Of a stretch of 12,582 nucleotides of DNA, positions 1-7,312 are shown in pieces. Under the pieces are notes generated by a model. The model ran no database searches. It had not been told where the DNA came from and was given only the letters and a program-made list of their open reading frames with translations. The DNA comes from Candidatus Dojkabacteria bacterium UBA2022 (GTDB taxonomy: Bacteria; Patescibacteriota; Dojkabacteria; SC72): assembly GCA_002335495.1 (NCBI GenBank), contig DDBW01000016.1, positions 1 through 12,582 on the forward strand, read 5' to 3'. Both the position numbers and the translations under genes were made by a program. Numbering within the stretch: the stretch's first letter is position 1; each line of letters opens with the position of its first letter.

Positions 1-1746
1 TCCGCTAAAGTGGCAGTAGTAATCTCCCTGAAAGAAAAGAAGCAGAAAGATAAGGTAAAAAAAGGTTCTCATAAGAAAGGATCCTTTAAGCTATCTATTC
101 CCTTTCTGTTTATGCTTACCCTTGTTGCATTCTCAGTTGGCTTCTTTGGGACGGTTGTATACTTCCAATTCCCTCGTATAAATATAAATAAAGTGCTGCT
201 TCCTGTTAGTTTAAGTGCCGTTAAGGAGTATAAAACGTATGAAATAACTTTCGACGATAACATACCCTCTGACTTAGTAACTCAAATAAAAGCTTCATTA
301 AACGAGATGAAATTAGAGGATACTCCTCGTTTTAAATATACGAGAGATTCAGAACTTCGTTTTGATTTCTCTACGGAAGCCAAGAGTGATTCTATTTTCA
401 CATCCTATCTCGTTCCCGTTGGTCATCTGTACTGGATCAGGTCTGATGTGAAAAAGTCAGAAATTTCAAATCTTACGGTGCTAACAAGCAAGGGAAACGG
501 ATCGTTGGTTGATGATATGCTCACGAAGTTTCTAGGCGCAGAGGTAATGGTTAATGAAGTTGATAATATTGCAGAGGAGTTAAAAGGTAAGGATGAGAAA
601 AAGTATATTGGGTTTATTTCTGTTAATGAGCTAAATCCTCAACTTCAGCTTCTAACACTTGATAGCAAGTATTTCCTTGATGGAGAGATGGAGGGGGGGA
701 TCGCTTATGGAATCTCAATGTCTTCAGGACTTCCAAGTAATGTGATGAAGGCGGTATCAAAAAACACTCAGTATCTCAAATCCAGAGAGTTTGCCCCGGA
801 CTCAGTATCAAAGATTAATATGACGGGGGTTACTGCTATAACGAGAGCTTTGGGTGGAAAGGTCGATGCCAGTGGTGATTACGGATACCCTGCTAAGAAA
901 ATTGCTGACTTTCTTAAAGATGCTGACCTAACCCATACTTCCAATGAGGTCTCTTTTGTACCAGGGTGCGCTAATGCGGCTGGAATGAGATTCTGCTCCA
1001 AACCTGAGTACATTAAAGCCTTGCAGGATAGTGGGGTAGATATTGTTGAGCTAACGGGTAATCACAACAACGATTTTGGAGTTAAGTATAGTGTAAGCAC
1101 AATCGAAACATATAAAAAACTGGGTATGGATTACTTCGGGGGTGGTTTAAACGATAAGGACGCTTCTAAAGCTCTCGTTAAAGAAGTTAAAGGGAGTAAG
1201 GTTGCTTTCCTTGGTTACAATTACTACGATACTATGCTTGGCACAGGAGCTCTTGCTGGCCCTGATAGGGCAGGGGCTAATTCTTTTTCTTACGATAAAA
1301 TGAAAAAAGACATTGCCAATGCAAAGCAATCTGCCGATGTTGTTATCGTAGATTTTCAATTCCAGGAATGTTACTCGTATCCACCAAACGGAGGTATCTA
1401 TCCAATCTGTTACAAGCCTCTAGCTTACCCAGATCAGAAAGAGGTCTTTAGAAGGGCGGTTGAGTACGGGGCGGATATTGTCGTAGGTGCACAAGCTCAC
1501 CAACCTCAAACTTATGAAATATACAAGGATAAAATAATATTCTATGGACTTGGTAACCTTTTCTTTGATCAAATATATTGGATTGGTACCAGGCAAGGTT
1601 TAGTGCTTTCTAACTATCTGTATCAAGGAAGAGTTCTGCAGACTCGAGTATCTACGACTTTGTATGGTAATGATATGCAGCCGTATGTCACCACTGGAGA
1701 GGAGAGAGAACTTCTTCTTAATCTCTTGAAAAACGCTAGAGACTAG
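1..1746 (+). CDS. CapA-family metallophosphoesterase, membrane-anchored, with extra N-terminal domain (5' end uncertain)
   Basis: The reading frame is open back to base 1. A GTG at 10 is the first possible start inside the window, but the true start may lie upstream, so I treat the 5' end as partial. Numbering from that GTG, residues 1-27 are lysine-rich and cytoplasmic, and 28-52 form one hydrophobic helix, giving an exported, membrane-anchored protein. Residues about 60-265 look like a periplasmic-binding-protein-like domain. Residues about 270-545 are the CapA (PGA_cap) domain, a calcineurin-like fold known from poly-gamma-glutamate capsule synthesis. Visible motifs are GNHNNDFG (350-357), AHQPQ around His497, and YGLGNLFFDQ (512-521), which are the expected metal-site segments. 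The family is linked to surface polymers, but the substrate here is unknown; no pgsB or pgsC homologue is adjacent. The 3' end overlaps the convergent peptidase gene by 11 bases. Confidence 0.85.
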   Translation, partial: SAKVAVVISLKEKKQKDKVKKGSHKKGSFKLSIPFLFMLTLVAFSVGFFGTVVYFQFPRININKVLLPVSLSAVKEYKTYEITFDDNIPSDLVTQIKASLNEMKLEDTPRFKYTRDSELRFDFSTEAKSDSIFTSYLVPVGHLYWIRSDVKKSEISNLTVLTSKGNGSLVDDMLTKFLGAEVMVNEVDNIAEELKGKDEKKYIGFISVNELNPQLQLLTLDSKYFLDGEMEGGIAYGISMSSGLPSNVMKAVSKNTQYLKSREFAPDSVSKINMTGVTAITRALGGKVDASGDYGYPAKKIADFLKDADLTHTSNEVSFVPGCANAAGMRFCSKPEYIKALQDSGVDIVELTGNHNNDFGVKYSVSTIETYKKLGMDYFGGGLNDKDASKALVKEVKGSKVAFLGYNYYDTMLGTGALAGPDRAGANSFSYDKMKKDIANAKQSADVVIVDFQFQECYSYPPNGGIYPICYKPLAYPDQKEVFRRAVEYGADIVVGAQAHQPQTYEIYKDKIIFYGLGNLFFDQIYWIGTRQGLVLSNYLYQGRVLQTRVSTTLYGNDMQPYVTTGEERELLLNLLKNARD

Positions 1747-3118
1747 ATTGATGCTTATATAGTAATGTCTGTTTGAAAATTCTTTCTATTTCTTGGTCTT
1801 CCCTGTCTGAGGTTATCCATATTACACTTGGTTTATTCAAGATCTCATCCTGGATGTAGGACAGAATATCTTCAACCTTAATACTCATTACAGCTTTCTT
1901 AAATTTCTCAAAGTCAGATAGCTCATACCCGTCAAGATATTTTGACGCATGGGTTGATGCATAGTCATCGTTATACTCAGAGGTGCTAGGGTATATCACC
2001 CCGCTTATTTGGCTCTCAAGCCATTTAATCCCTAACTTAGATTTAGCAAAGGTATGGACTCTCTTTGATACAATTTTCTGATACTCATCGACTGCTTTTT
2101 TAAAGTTTTCAATGTTGGTTGAGAAGTATGTGCCCTTTAGGCTGTAGGCATTCAAGAGAGAGTTTACATAGAATGGATTTGACGAATATATGTAACCTTT
2201 CTTCTCTCTAAGTTCTTGGAAAAGAATGTAGTGAATCATCTCAAAGCTGAAAACTCTTAGGGCCCTGCCTCGATAATCTTGTTTTAGAGTGTTTGGGCTA
2301 AAAGTATCAATCTCTATGCTTATATTGGCTGCTTTCTCGTCTCTAAAGTGTTTATATTTAAACTGGTTTTGCATGTCTTCATTAGGTATTGGTTGAAGGG
2401 GAGGGTTTTTGCGAGCCGCGAAGAATTTGTCTATGTTATCAATTATCTTTCTGCTTTTAGGAGATATCTCAGAAGGAGATTGTAGCGCAAGGATGACGGA
2501 GTCTTGCGACATGATCCTCTCATAGTGAGTTTTTAAATCTTCTTCTGATATCTTTTTTATATCTTCTTCTGTTCCCAATACGTATTTTCTATAGTCTTCG
2601 GTGAGGTGTCCAAATACAAAATCTAGGTAGTTTAGGAAGGCGTTCTTTTCAGGTTTATCCTTCTGACCCAGCTCTGCAAGGATTATTTTCCTCTCTTTTT
2701 CAATATATTTACCAAAGGTATCAGGGTCACTATCCAACATTGAAAATACCCTTTTTATAGCTCGGTACTCACCTTTGTAATGAGTGGAGGCATGGAAAGC
2801 TATTCCAAACCTACTAGTCCATGCATTGGAGTGGATTTTGGGATATGCTCGTGTGCCAAACTCGTAGGCTTCTATCTGTTTTCGAGTTTTAAAATGTCTG
2901 TTCGGATTGGTGGCTAGGACATGTTCCAGAAAATGGGCGGTACCATTTGTGGTTCCTATGCTGTTCTCGTATAGTCCGCCACCTTTGGTATATATGGTAA
3001 AGGTGCTGTCTACTGTTTTAGGGTCGATTGAGTGGAATAGTTTAGTCCCGTTTGGTAGCTTATATATGGTATTTTGCGCTCCATATCGCTCATCTTTCCA
3101 TGTTTTTAAAATCTTCAT
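1736..3118 (-). CDS. M16-family zinc metallopeptidase
   Basis: This 460-residue protein carries the inverted zinc motif of M16 peptidases, HFLEH (His62, Glu65 as catalytic base, His66). The third zinc ligand is probably Glu140 in IEKER, 74 residues after His66, close to the usual spacing. The C-terminal half has QELREKKGYIYS, the conserved Arg/Tyr segment of the second M16 repeat. The length fits a single bacterial M16B subunit of two repeats. No signal peptide is visible, so it is probably cytoplasmic and may degrade peptides or process a protein. M16B enzymes often come as an active plus inactive pair, but no partner is present here. The ATG follows a TATAAT by six bases with no Shine-Dalgarno, so the mRNA is probably leaderless. 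The gene converges on and overlaps the CapA gene. Confidence 0.92.
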   Translation of the reverse strand: MKILKTWKDERYGAQNTIYKLPNGTKLFHSIDPKTVDSTFTIYTKGGGLYENSIGTTNGTAHFLEHVLATNPNRHFKTRKQIEAYEFGTRAYPKIHSNAWTSRFGIAFHASTHYKGEYRAIKRVFSMLDSDPDTFGKYIEKERKIILAELGQKDKPEKNAFLNYLDFVFGHLTEDYRKYVLGTEEDIKKISEEDLKTHYERIMSQDSVILALQSPSEISPKSRKIIDNIDKFFAARKNPPLQPIPNEDMQNQFKYKHFRDEKAANISIEIDTFSPNTLKQDYRGRALRVFSFEMIHYILFQELREKKGYIYSSNPFYVNSLLNAYSLKGTYFSTNIENFKKAVDEYQKIVSKRVHTFAKSKLGIKWLESQISGVIYPSTSEYNDDYASTHASKYLDGYELSDFEKFKKAVMSIKVEDILSYIQDEILNKPSVIWITSDREDQEIERIFKQTLLYKHQSSL

Positions 3119-3124
3119 GAAAGT

Positions 3125-3130
3125 ATTATA
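3125..3130 (-). promoter_or_regulatory. -10 box for leaderless M16 peptidase mRNA
   Basis: TATAAT, preceded by G, lies six bases before the ATG at 3118, so transcription should start at or next to the A of the start codon. No recognisable -35 box is present. Confidence 0.6.
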
Positions 3131-3164
3131 CTAGAAATATACTAAATTAAATAACCACACTCAT

Positions 3165-3551
3165 ATGGTTGGATATGTAGATAACATTGAGGAGCTAACC
3201 CTAAAAAATACAAACTTTAGAGAGGTTATGTTCACCGGATCCCATTCTCAATTAGTTGTTATGTGTCTAAAACCAGGAGAAGATATTGGAGAAGAGGTTC
3301 ATAATAATGTGGATCAGTTCTTTAGAGTGGAAGCCGGAGTTGGAAAGATAGTTATGAACGGAGAGGAAACTGAAGTTAAAGATGGTAGCGCAATTGTTGT
3401 GCCTGCTGGAACGAAGCATAACTTGATTAACACTTCAGCGACTGAAGATTTGAAATTATATACAATCTACTCACCTGCTAATCATCCTGTAGGAACTAAA
3501 CATGTTACAAGAGCTGATGCGATGGCGGCGGAAGCTGAGCATCATCACTAA
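3165..3551 (+). CDS. Cupin-domain protein
   Basis: A 128-residue single-domain cupin. Motif 1 is degenerate (GEEVHNNVDQFF, about residues 42-53), retaining His46, while Asp50 and Gln51 stand where the second His and the Glu normally sit. Motif 2 is textbook: Gly74, Pro80-Ala-Gly82, His85 and Asn89 match G-x5-P-x-G-x2-H-x3-N. The fold is a small beta-barrel that usually binds a divalent metal; the chemistry (isomerase, dioxygenase, binding or sensor) cannot be read from sequence. The tail is alanine/glutamate-rich and ends in three histidines that may add metal affinity. It is followed after two bases by the acyltransferase, so the two are probably co-transcribed. A TATACT at 3138-3143 lies 21 bases upstream as a weak -10 candidate. 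No Shine-Dalgarno precedes the ATG. Confidence 0.88.
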   Translation: MVGYVDNIEELTLKNTNFREVMFTGSHSQLVVMCLKPGEDIGEEVHNNVDQFFRVEAGVGKIVMNGEETEVKDGSAIVVPAGTKHNLINTSATEDLKLYTIYSPANHPVGTKHVTRADAMAAEAEHHH

Positions 3552-3553
3552 GT

Positions 3554-4564
3554 ATGGGGTTGGATAGATCCTATTACCCGGAAGTAGATAAGATGAAGGC
3601 TTTTGCGGCTCTTCTTGTTATCCTTACTCATATTTTAGCCAACTATAAGGGGGATTCTTCTATATACAATTTTATATGGGAGGTTATTCATTTCAGCGTT
3701 GGCGCTTTTGTATTCGCTTCAGGTTTTCTGTTTGGAACTGCGGATCCTGCGGTTAATGGGGTAAAGGATTTCTTTCTTCAATTATGGAAGAAGGTTAGAA
3801 GAATTGTAATCCCATACTGGTCATACGCCTTTCTTTACGTTGTATTTATGATTCTTGTCGGACAGGGTGGAGTCCTTTTAGAAAAAATGGATTGGGCGTA
3901 TTTCTTAAATACCGTATTCCTTTTAGGGGGAGTTGGCTACACTTGGATTCCTAGACTATTTCTTATGCTAATGTTCACCGTCCTAGTATTAAATTGGATT
4001 TCAAAAAGAAACTACCATGCGCATGTCGCCCTCCTTATTATCTCAATCTTTTTCTCCTCAGTTACCCTGTTTATAGATGTTGAGATTGCGAAGAAATTTA
4101 ATATGCTATTTGGTTGGTACTTAATCTTTATTTCCGGTTTCTTTCTTGCTAAGGATTACACCTCTTTAAATTTGAGATGGTTAGCTATTATTTCAACGGT
4201 GGGTACAGCGGTTCTAGCAGGTTTTCTATGGTTGTCTGGTCTTAGTTTGAGTATTTTCCACAACGAGTATCCGCCAACTCCTTTCTTTGTACTATTTAAT
4301 GTAGCTGTTGTCTCATGGTTATGGCTATGGTTTAGGAGAATTAGAATGAATAAGGTGTGGCATAGTGCTACCCGTTGGCTTGCACATCATTCCTATGAGA
4401 TCTTTTTCTACCACCTATTAGTTCTGTACGTGATTTTTGACGGCATAAGAGTGAATCCGGTTTTTGATTTCGTGCTAGTAACTTTCGTTACGATAATGCT
4501 GATATATGCAATGAAGGGTATGAAGCTATTTCTGTGGGCTTTGCTTCCAAAGAAATATATTTAA
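3554..4564 (+). CDS. Acyltransferase-3 family integral membrane protein
   Basis: A 336-residue polytopic membrane protein with about ten hydrophobic helices. The N-terminus (VDKMKAFAALLVILTHI) matches the first helix of acyltransferase-3 proteins, with Asp12 and the conserved His26 in the place expected for the catalytic histidine. A lysine occupies the position where many members have arginine. Family members move acetyl or other acyl groups from a cytoplasmic donor to sugars on the outer face of the membrane, modifying surface polysaccharide, peptidoglycan or glycolipid. The acceptor here is not identifiable. It starts two bases after the cupin stop codon, indicating an operon, and its last 39 bases overlap the convergent alkyltransferase gene. 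The ATG has no Shine-Dalgarno, so translation may depend on coupling to the cupin. Confidence 0.88.
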   Translation: MGLDRSYYPEVDKMKAFAALLVILTHILANYKGDSSIYNFIWEVIHFSVGAFVFASGFLFGTADPAVNGVKDFFLQLWKKVRRIVIPYWSYAFLYVVFMILVGQGGVLLEKMDWAYFLNTVFLLGGVGYTWIPRLFLMLMFTVLVLNWISKRNYHAHVALLIISIFFSSVTLFIDVEIAKKFNMLFGWYLIFISGFFLAKDYTSLNLRWLAIISTVGTAVLAGFLWLSGLSLSIFHNEYPPTPFFVLFNVAVVSWLWLWFRRIRMNKVWHSATRWLAHHSYEIFFYHLLVLYVIFDGIRVNPVFDFVLVTFVTIMLIYAMKGMKLFLWALLPKKYI

Positions 4565-4843
4565 ATCTACCTTTCCATTTACAACCTTAACCCCTTCTTC
4601 TTCTAGTTTATGGATTTTGGTAGGGATTCCTTCTCCCGCAGAGTATCCATGCATGGTACCATCGCTTGCCAGTACTCTATGACAAGGGACAACCGTGGTG
4701 TCAGGATTGTTACGCATCGCTGCTCCGACCGCTCTTACAGCTTTGGGAGAACCTGCGAGGAGGGCTAGCTGTTTATATGTAGACACCTTCCCTTTAGGAA
4801 TCTGCGTTGCTATTTCATATACTCTTTGGGTAAAGGTTTTCAT
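4526..4843 (-). CDS. O6-alkylguanine-DNA alkyltransferase-like protein (MGMT/Ogt C-terminal domain)
   Basis: A 105-residue protein comprising only the DNA-binding and active-site domain of the MGMT/Ogt family. The helix-turn-helix (about residues 17-32) leads into RAVGAAMRNNP with Arg37 as the expected arginine finger. The active-site motif PCHRV has the methyl-accepting Cys54. Stand-alone domains of this length are often alkyltransferase-like proteins with Trp in place of Cys (PWHR); here the Cys is kept, so direct suicide repair of O6-alkylguanine is predicted. The N-terminal domain of full-length Ogt is absent, which is common for short family members and need not mean truncation. A TATAAA six bases before the ATG suggests a leaderless transcript. 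The gene is divergent from the MFS transporter at 4887 and overlaps the acyltransferase 3' end by 39 bases. Confidence 0.93.
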   Translation of the reverse strand: MKTFTQRVYEIATQIPKGKVSTYKQLALLAGSPKAVRAVGAAMRNNPDTTVVPCHRVLASDGTMHGYSAGEGIPTKIHKLEEEGVKVVNGKVDLNIFLWKQSPQK

Positions 4844-4849
4844 GGTAGA

Positions 4850-4855
4850 TTTATA
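4850..4855 (-). promoter_or_regulatory. -10 box for leaderless alkyltransferase mRNA
   Basis: TATAAA, six bases upstream of the ATG at 4843. It sits back to back with the TATAAT of the divergent MFS gene at 4870, so this 43-base intergenic gap holds two opposing promoters. Confidence 0.45.
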
Positions 4856-4869
4856 TCATTTTACGGGTG

Positions 4870-4875
4870 TATAAT
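4870..4875 (+). promoter_or_regulatory. -10 box of the first MFS gene
   Basis: TATAAT in the context GGGTGTATAAT, 11 bases before the ATG at 4887, leaving room for at most a leader of about 4-5 bases. No Shine-Dalgarno. Confidence 0.55.
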
Positions 4876-4886
4876 GCACGCAGTTT

Positions 4887-6086
4887 ATGCAAATTTCGCA
4901 AAGGAATATCAAAATATACTATCTCTCTCAGCTATTTCATTCCATGGTGTTCACTGCTCCTATATGGATTGTTTTCTATACTCTTAGAGGGGTTAGTGAG
5001 GCGGAGATTTCATTGATAATGACGTTTGCATATATCATGCAGATGGTTTGGGAGTTGCCTAGTGGAGCTTTGGCTGACTTGATTGGACGGAGAACTATTC
5101 TTGTTATATCCTTTATAATCTCATCACTTAGTTATATCTCTTTCTTTTATGCAGAGGGGTTTATATGGTTTTTGGTATTGAACTTGATTATGAGTATAGG
5201 GGATTCATTCCGATCTGGTTCTGAGGAGGCTTTGATATACGATTCTTTCAAGCAGGATGGGAAGGAAGAGGGGATTTCAAAGGTGTTTGCGAATGCGAGT
5301 GCTATATATCAGGGAGGGTTGATTTTTGGTGCTATTGCAGGAGGAATTTTGTACTCTTTTAATCCGGTCCTCCCATCGGTTACTTACGGTATTGTTTTGC
5401 TGTTGGGCGCTATCTCGTCTTTGTTATACATTGAGCCTAAGATTGATAGCGAGAGGTTCACTCTGAAGAACTACTGGTTGCAGATTGTTAATGGTTCTAA
5501 GGAGGCCTTTAGTTCTGGGAAGTACTCCTCCCTCATGTCGTTATTTTATATATTTGTAGGGGGTATTGCATGGTCAAGTACTTTATTCTTCAACGAGAGT
5601 TTGCTTGTTGATTTGGGGTACTCAGATACGGTTAGAGGGATCATTGGTGGTGTACTAAGACTTCTAAATATTCTTCTAATAACTTATGTCCTTGCTAGAG
5701 GGAAGTATTTTTCACAGAGGGGAACTATCCTTATGTTCCCAATTATTATGTTGATTGCGTACCTTCCGGGAGTCTTCTTAAATTCAACGGTTGCTCCTCT
5801 GTTTATTCAGCTTGCTATGTTAGCTACAACTTCTCGTTTCATTATTCTTTCTCCCGTTGTGAATAAGGTGTTTAGTAGCAAGTATAGGGCGACGGCACTA
5901 TCTTTCCTTAGTTTGATGATTGGGTTTGTGTATGTAACTTTAACGGGTGTGTCTGCATATATAATTCCGGAGTTTGGTATTAAAACGATGTATACCTTAC
6001 TAGGTGTATTTTCACTTCTCACTGTTCTTCCTTTAGCATATATGTTGATAAAGAATATGCCTAAGGTGGAGAGTAACATACAATGA
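4887..6086 (+). CDS. Major facilitator superfamily (MFS) transporter
   Basis: A 399-residue protein with about twelve hydrophobic segments. Loop 2-3 carries the MFS signature motif A: GALADLIGRR at residues 60-69, preceded by WELPS. A long hydrophilic stretch near residues 185-200 separates the two six-helix halves. Proteins of this layout are usually proton-driven drug or metabolite exporters, but the substrate cannot be predicted. The second MFS gene at 7752 has motif A at the same residue numbers after a similar E-x-P segment, so the two are probably paralogous or of one subfamily. The start is the ATG just after a TATAAT. The stop codon overlaps the ATG of the next, broken reading frame (ATGA at 6083-6086), so that gene was once translationally coupled to this transporter. 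Confidence 0.93.
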   Translation: MQISQRNIKIYYLSQLFHSMVFTAPIWIVFYTLRGVSEAEISLIMTFAYIMQMVWELPSGALADLIGRRTILVISFIISSLSYISFFYAEGFIWFLVLNLIMSIGDSFRSGSEEALIYDSFKQDGKEEGISKVFANASAIYQGGLIFGAIAGGILYSFNPVLPSVTYGIVLLLGAISSLLYIEPKIDSERFTLKNYWLQIVNGSKEAFSSGKYSSLMSLFYIFVGGIAWSSTLFFNESLLVDLGYSDTVRGIIGGVLRLLNILLITYVLARGKYFSQRGTILMFPIIMLIAYLPGVFLNSTVAPLFIQLAMLATTSRFIILSPVVNKVFSSKYRATALSFLSLMIGFVYVTLTGVSAYIIPEFGIKTMYTLLGVFSLLTVLPLAYMLIKNMPKVESNIQ

Positions 6087-6422
6087 AAAGGCTTGGAAAT
6101 TTAAAATCAGGGCAGGTTGTTTATGATAGATCTTCTTCCATGTCTCAGACTCTGTTGCTGATATTCTTTCGGATGTGATTTCAAAGATAGATTCTAAAGA
6201 GAGGTTGTTAGTACTGTTGCGGTAGTTTTGAAACGTATGGATGATATTGATGGTTATGTTCTAATAACTGCCTTTTGGGGTTCTATAACTCCTCCGGAAC
6301 CTTATGATGCAAGGTGTGATGATAGTGGGAGAGAGTTCTGGAGGGGGCACGCTCTAATATCAAAGTATTTTGAAATAGAGAAAGAATCTATTACTAAGGA
6401 TGTTCCTGAGTATTGGAAGTGA
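6083..6422 (+). pseudogene. Broken small gene with two frameshifts, unknown family
   Basis: Three consecutive pieces in three frames join into one plausible protein of about 112 residues. Piece 1 starts at ATG 6083 (MKRLGNLKSGQVVYDRSS). Piece 2 is open from 6130 and reads about HVSDSVADILSDVISKIDSK before a stop at 6223. Piece 3 is open from 6198 and reads STVAVVLKRMDDIDGYVL and onward to TGA at 6422. Each switch is what a single-base deletion would produce: one near 6130-6140, one near 6198-6222. The protein would be soluble and mostly helical, with a C-terminus rich in aromatic and acidic residues. I do not recognise the family. The ATGA overlap with the MFS gene suggests it was once in that operon. 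Only the last piece (6228-6422) survives as a long open frame, with a TTG start I do not believe. Real decay and consensus sequence errors both remain possible. Confidence 0.6.
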
Positions 6423-6459
6423 GGGCTTATAAAGGGGATTGGTTAGTGATTAAAGGTTG

Positions 6460-6612
6460 TTAGGCGGTGAAGCCAATTGCCTCGCAGAACTGTTCGTGTG
6501 CTTCTAGAGCATATCGTGCATGCTAGTCTTTCGATTCTCCTTTCTTCATCGCGAAGGGTGCTTTCTCAAGGCCGTGCGGGCAAGTTAATTCCTCTTCAAC
6601 GGTTTCGTTCAT
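6460..6612 (-). pseudogene. Small (50-codon) gene interrupted by one in-frame TAG, unknown function
   Basis: From an ATG at 6610-6612 the frame reads MNETVEEELTCPHGLEKAPF and on to residue 29, then TAG at 6523-6525, then continues as HARYALEAHEQFCEAIGFTA to a TAA at 6460. Both sides look like one acidic, helical small protein with Cys11, His13 and Cys43. The preceding residues end in KD, so the natural change would be TGG (Trp) to TAG, giving KDWHARYALEAHEQF. TAG is the normal stop of several genes here, so recoding is unlikely. It is the only gene in the window with a clear Shine-Dalgarno (GAGGAG five bases before ATG), which supports it as a real translated gene. A 29-residue truncated product could still be made. 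I do not recognise the family. Confidence 0.5.
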
Positions 6613-6617
6613 AGTTA

Positions 6618-6623
6618 CTCCTC
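6618..6623 (-). promoter_or_regulatory. Shine-Dalgarno of the 50-codon gene
   Basis: GAGGAG (AAGAGGAG in full) lies five bases before the ATG at 6612. It stands out because the other genes lack such a site. Two overlapping TATAGT hexamers at 6644-6654 on the same strand are candidate -10 boxes, which would give a leader of about 25-30 bases. Confidence 0.6.
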
Positions 6624-6680
6624 TTGGTTTCTCACATTGTTCAACTATACTATAAGCTTCGTGATTTAGGGAAGATGGGG

Positions 6681-6686
6681 TATAAT
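6681..6686 (+). promoter_or_regulatory. -10 box of the 205-residue unknown gene
   Basis: TATAAT preceded by GGGG, eight bases before the ATG at 6695. Spacing places the transcription start at or within two bases of the start codon. No Shine-Dalgarno. Confidence 0.6.
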
Positions 6687-6694
6687 TATCGTTA

Positions 6695-7312
6695 ATGATT
6701 ATAGATACACTACCTCAAATAAAACTTGGTAAAGGAAAGGTATTGGCTACTACTACAAGAGTTCATCCTTTAGGGAAAGAGAGTACAATGAAGGATGGGA
6801 AAATAAATATTACAGAGATGAGAGTCAATGGAAGATTAAGTCCAGATGCGGCCTTAATTTATACAACAGTTAATACGCCTGTTCAGCATTATCTAGGAGC
6901 AGGTAGAATCAAAGAGGTTATGTTTGATTGTGTTCTTGAAGGAACCGCTCAATATTCGGGTGATACATATATACATCCTGTTTATATGTCCGTAGGGGTT
7001 GCTAGAATGAGTCCAAAGGGAGAGATGTTTTTGCATACATATAATCCTGCTACAGATGGTGGACCAAGAGGATGTGTTATAGAACCATTATGGAGAATGC
7101 AATTAATAGTTCCCAAAGGAGCTAAACTTACATTTGTTGAGTATTGGGCTCCCAAAGGCTTTACTGCTCATCCAATTGGTGATGAGACCTATGGACAAAG
7201 AGTCTTGCTTGACGAGGATGATCCCGAAGTTTTGGCTCAGTTCAAACATGCTGAAGAAGCCTTTCTACATATGTATGGTTACGAAAGCTCTGAGTTAGAG
7301 ATTGGCATCTAG
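6695..7312 (+). CDS. Conserved-looking hypothetical protein, 205 residues
   Basis: I do not recognise this protein. It has no signal peptide or membrane helix and looks like a soluble, beta-rich fold: many short alternating hydrophobic strands through residues 5-165, with glycine and proline turns, then a helical C-terminus (about 175-195). Notable segments are TYNPATDGGPRGCVIEPLW (about 115-133), VEYWAPKGFTAHP (about 148-160) and two lone cysteines. The strand-rich pattern could suit a jelly-roll or small-ligand-binding barrel, but this is only a guess. The ATG is supported by a TATAAT eight bases upstream and normal coding character to the stop. Its last 18 bases overlap the convergent HAD-like gene. 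Codon use resembles the neighbours. Confidence 0.8.
   Translation: MIIDTLPQIKLGKGKVLATTTRVHPLGKESTMKDGKINITEMRVNGRLSPDAALIYTTVNTPVQHYLGAGRIKEVMFDCVLEGTAQYSGDTYIHPVYMSVGVARMSPKGEMFLHTYNPATDGGPRGCVIEPLWRMQLIVPKGAKLTFVEYWAPKGFTAHPIGDETYGQRVLLDEDDPEVLAQFKHAEEAFLHMYGYESSELEIGI

Noticed and set aside
2907..3134. Plus-strand open frame over the M16 peptidase N-terminus
   Set aside because: Antisense to the HxxEH region, with no promoter and no family resemblance.
6228..6422. Open frame of 64 codons as a gene on its own
   Set aside because: It starts with TTG in the middle of a continuing reading frame, with no promoter or ribosome site, and joins to upstream pieces; described as the 3' part of the frameshifted gene.
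6523..6525. TAG recoded as an amino acid
   Set aside because: TAG is the normal stop for several intact genes here (ends at 1746, 7312, 8894 and 9425 on the plus strand), so a recoded genome is not supported.
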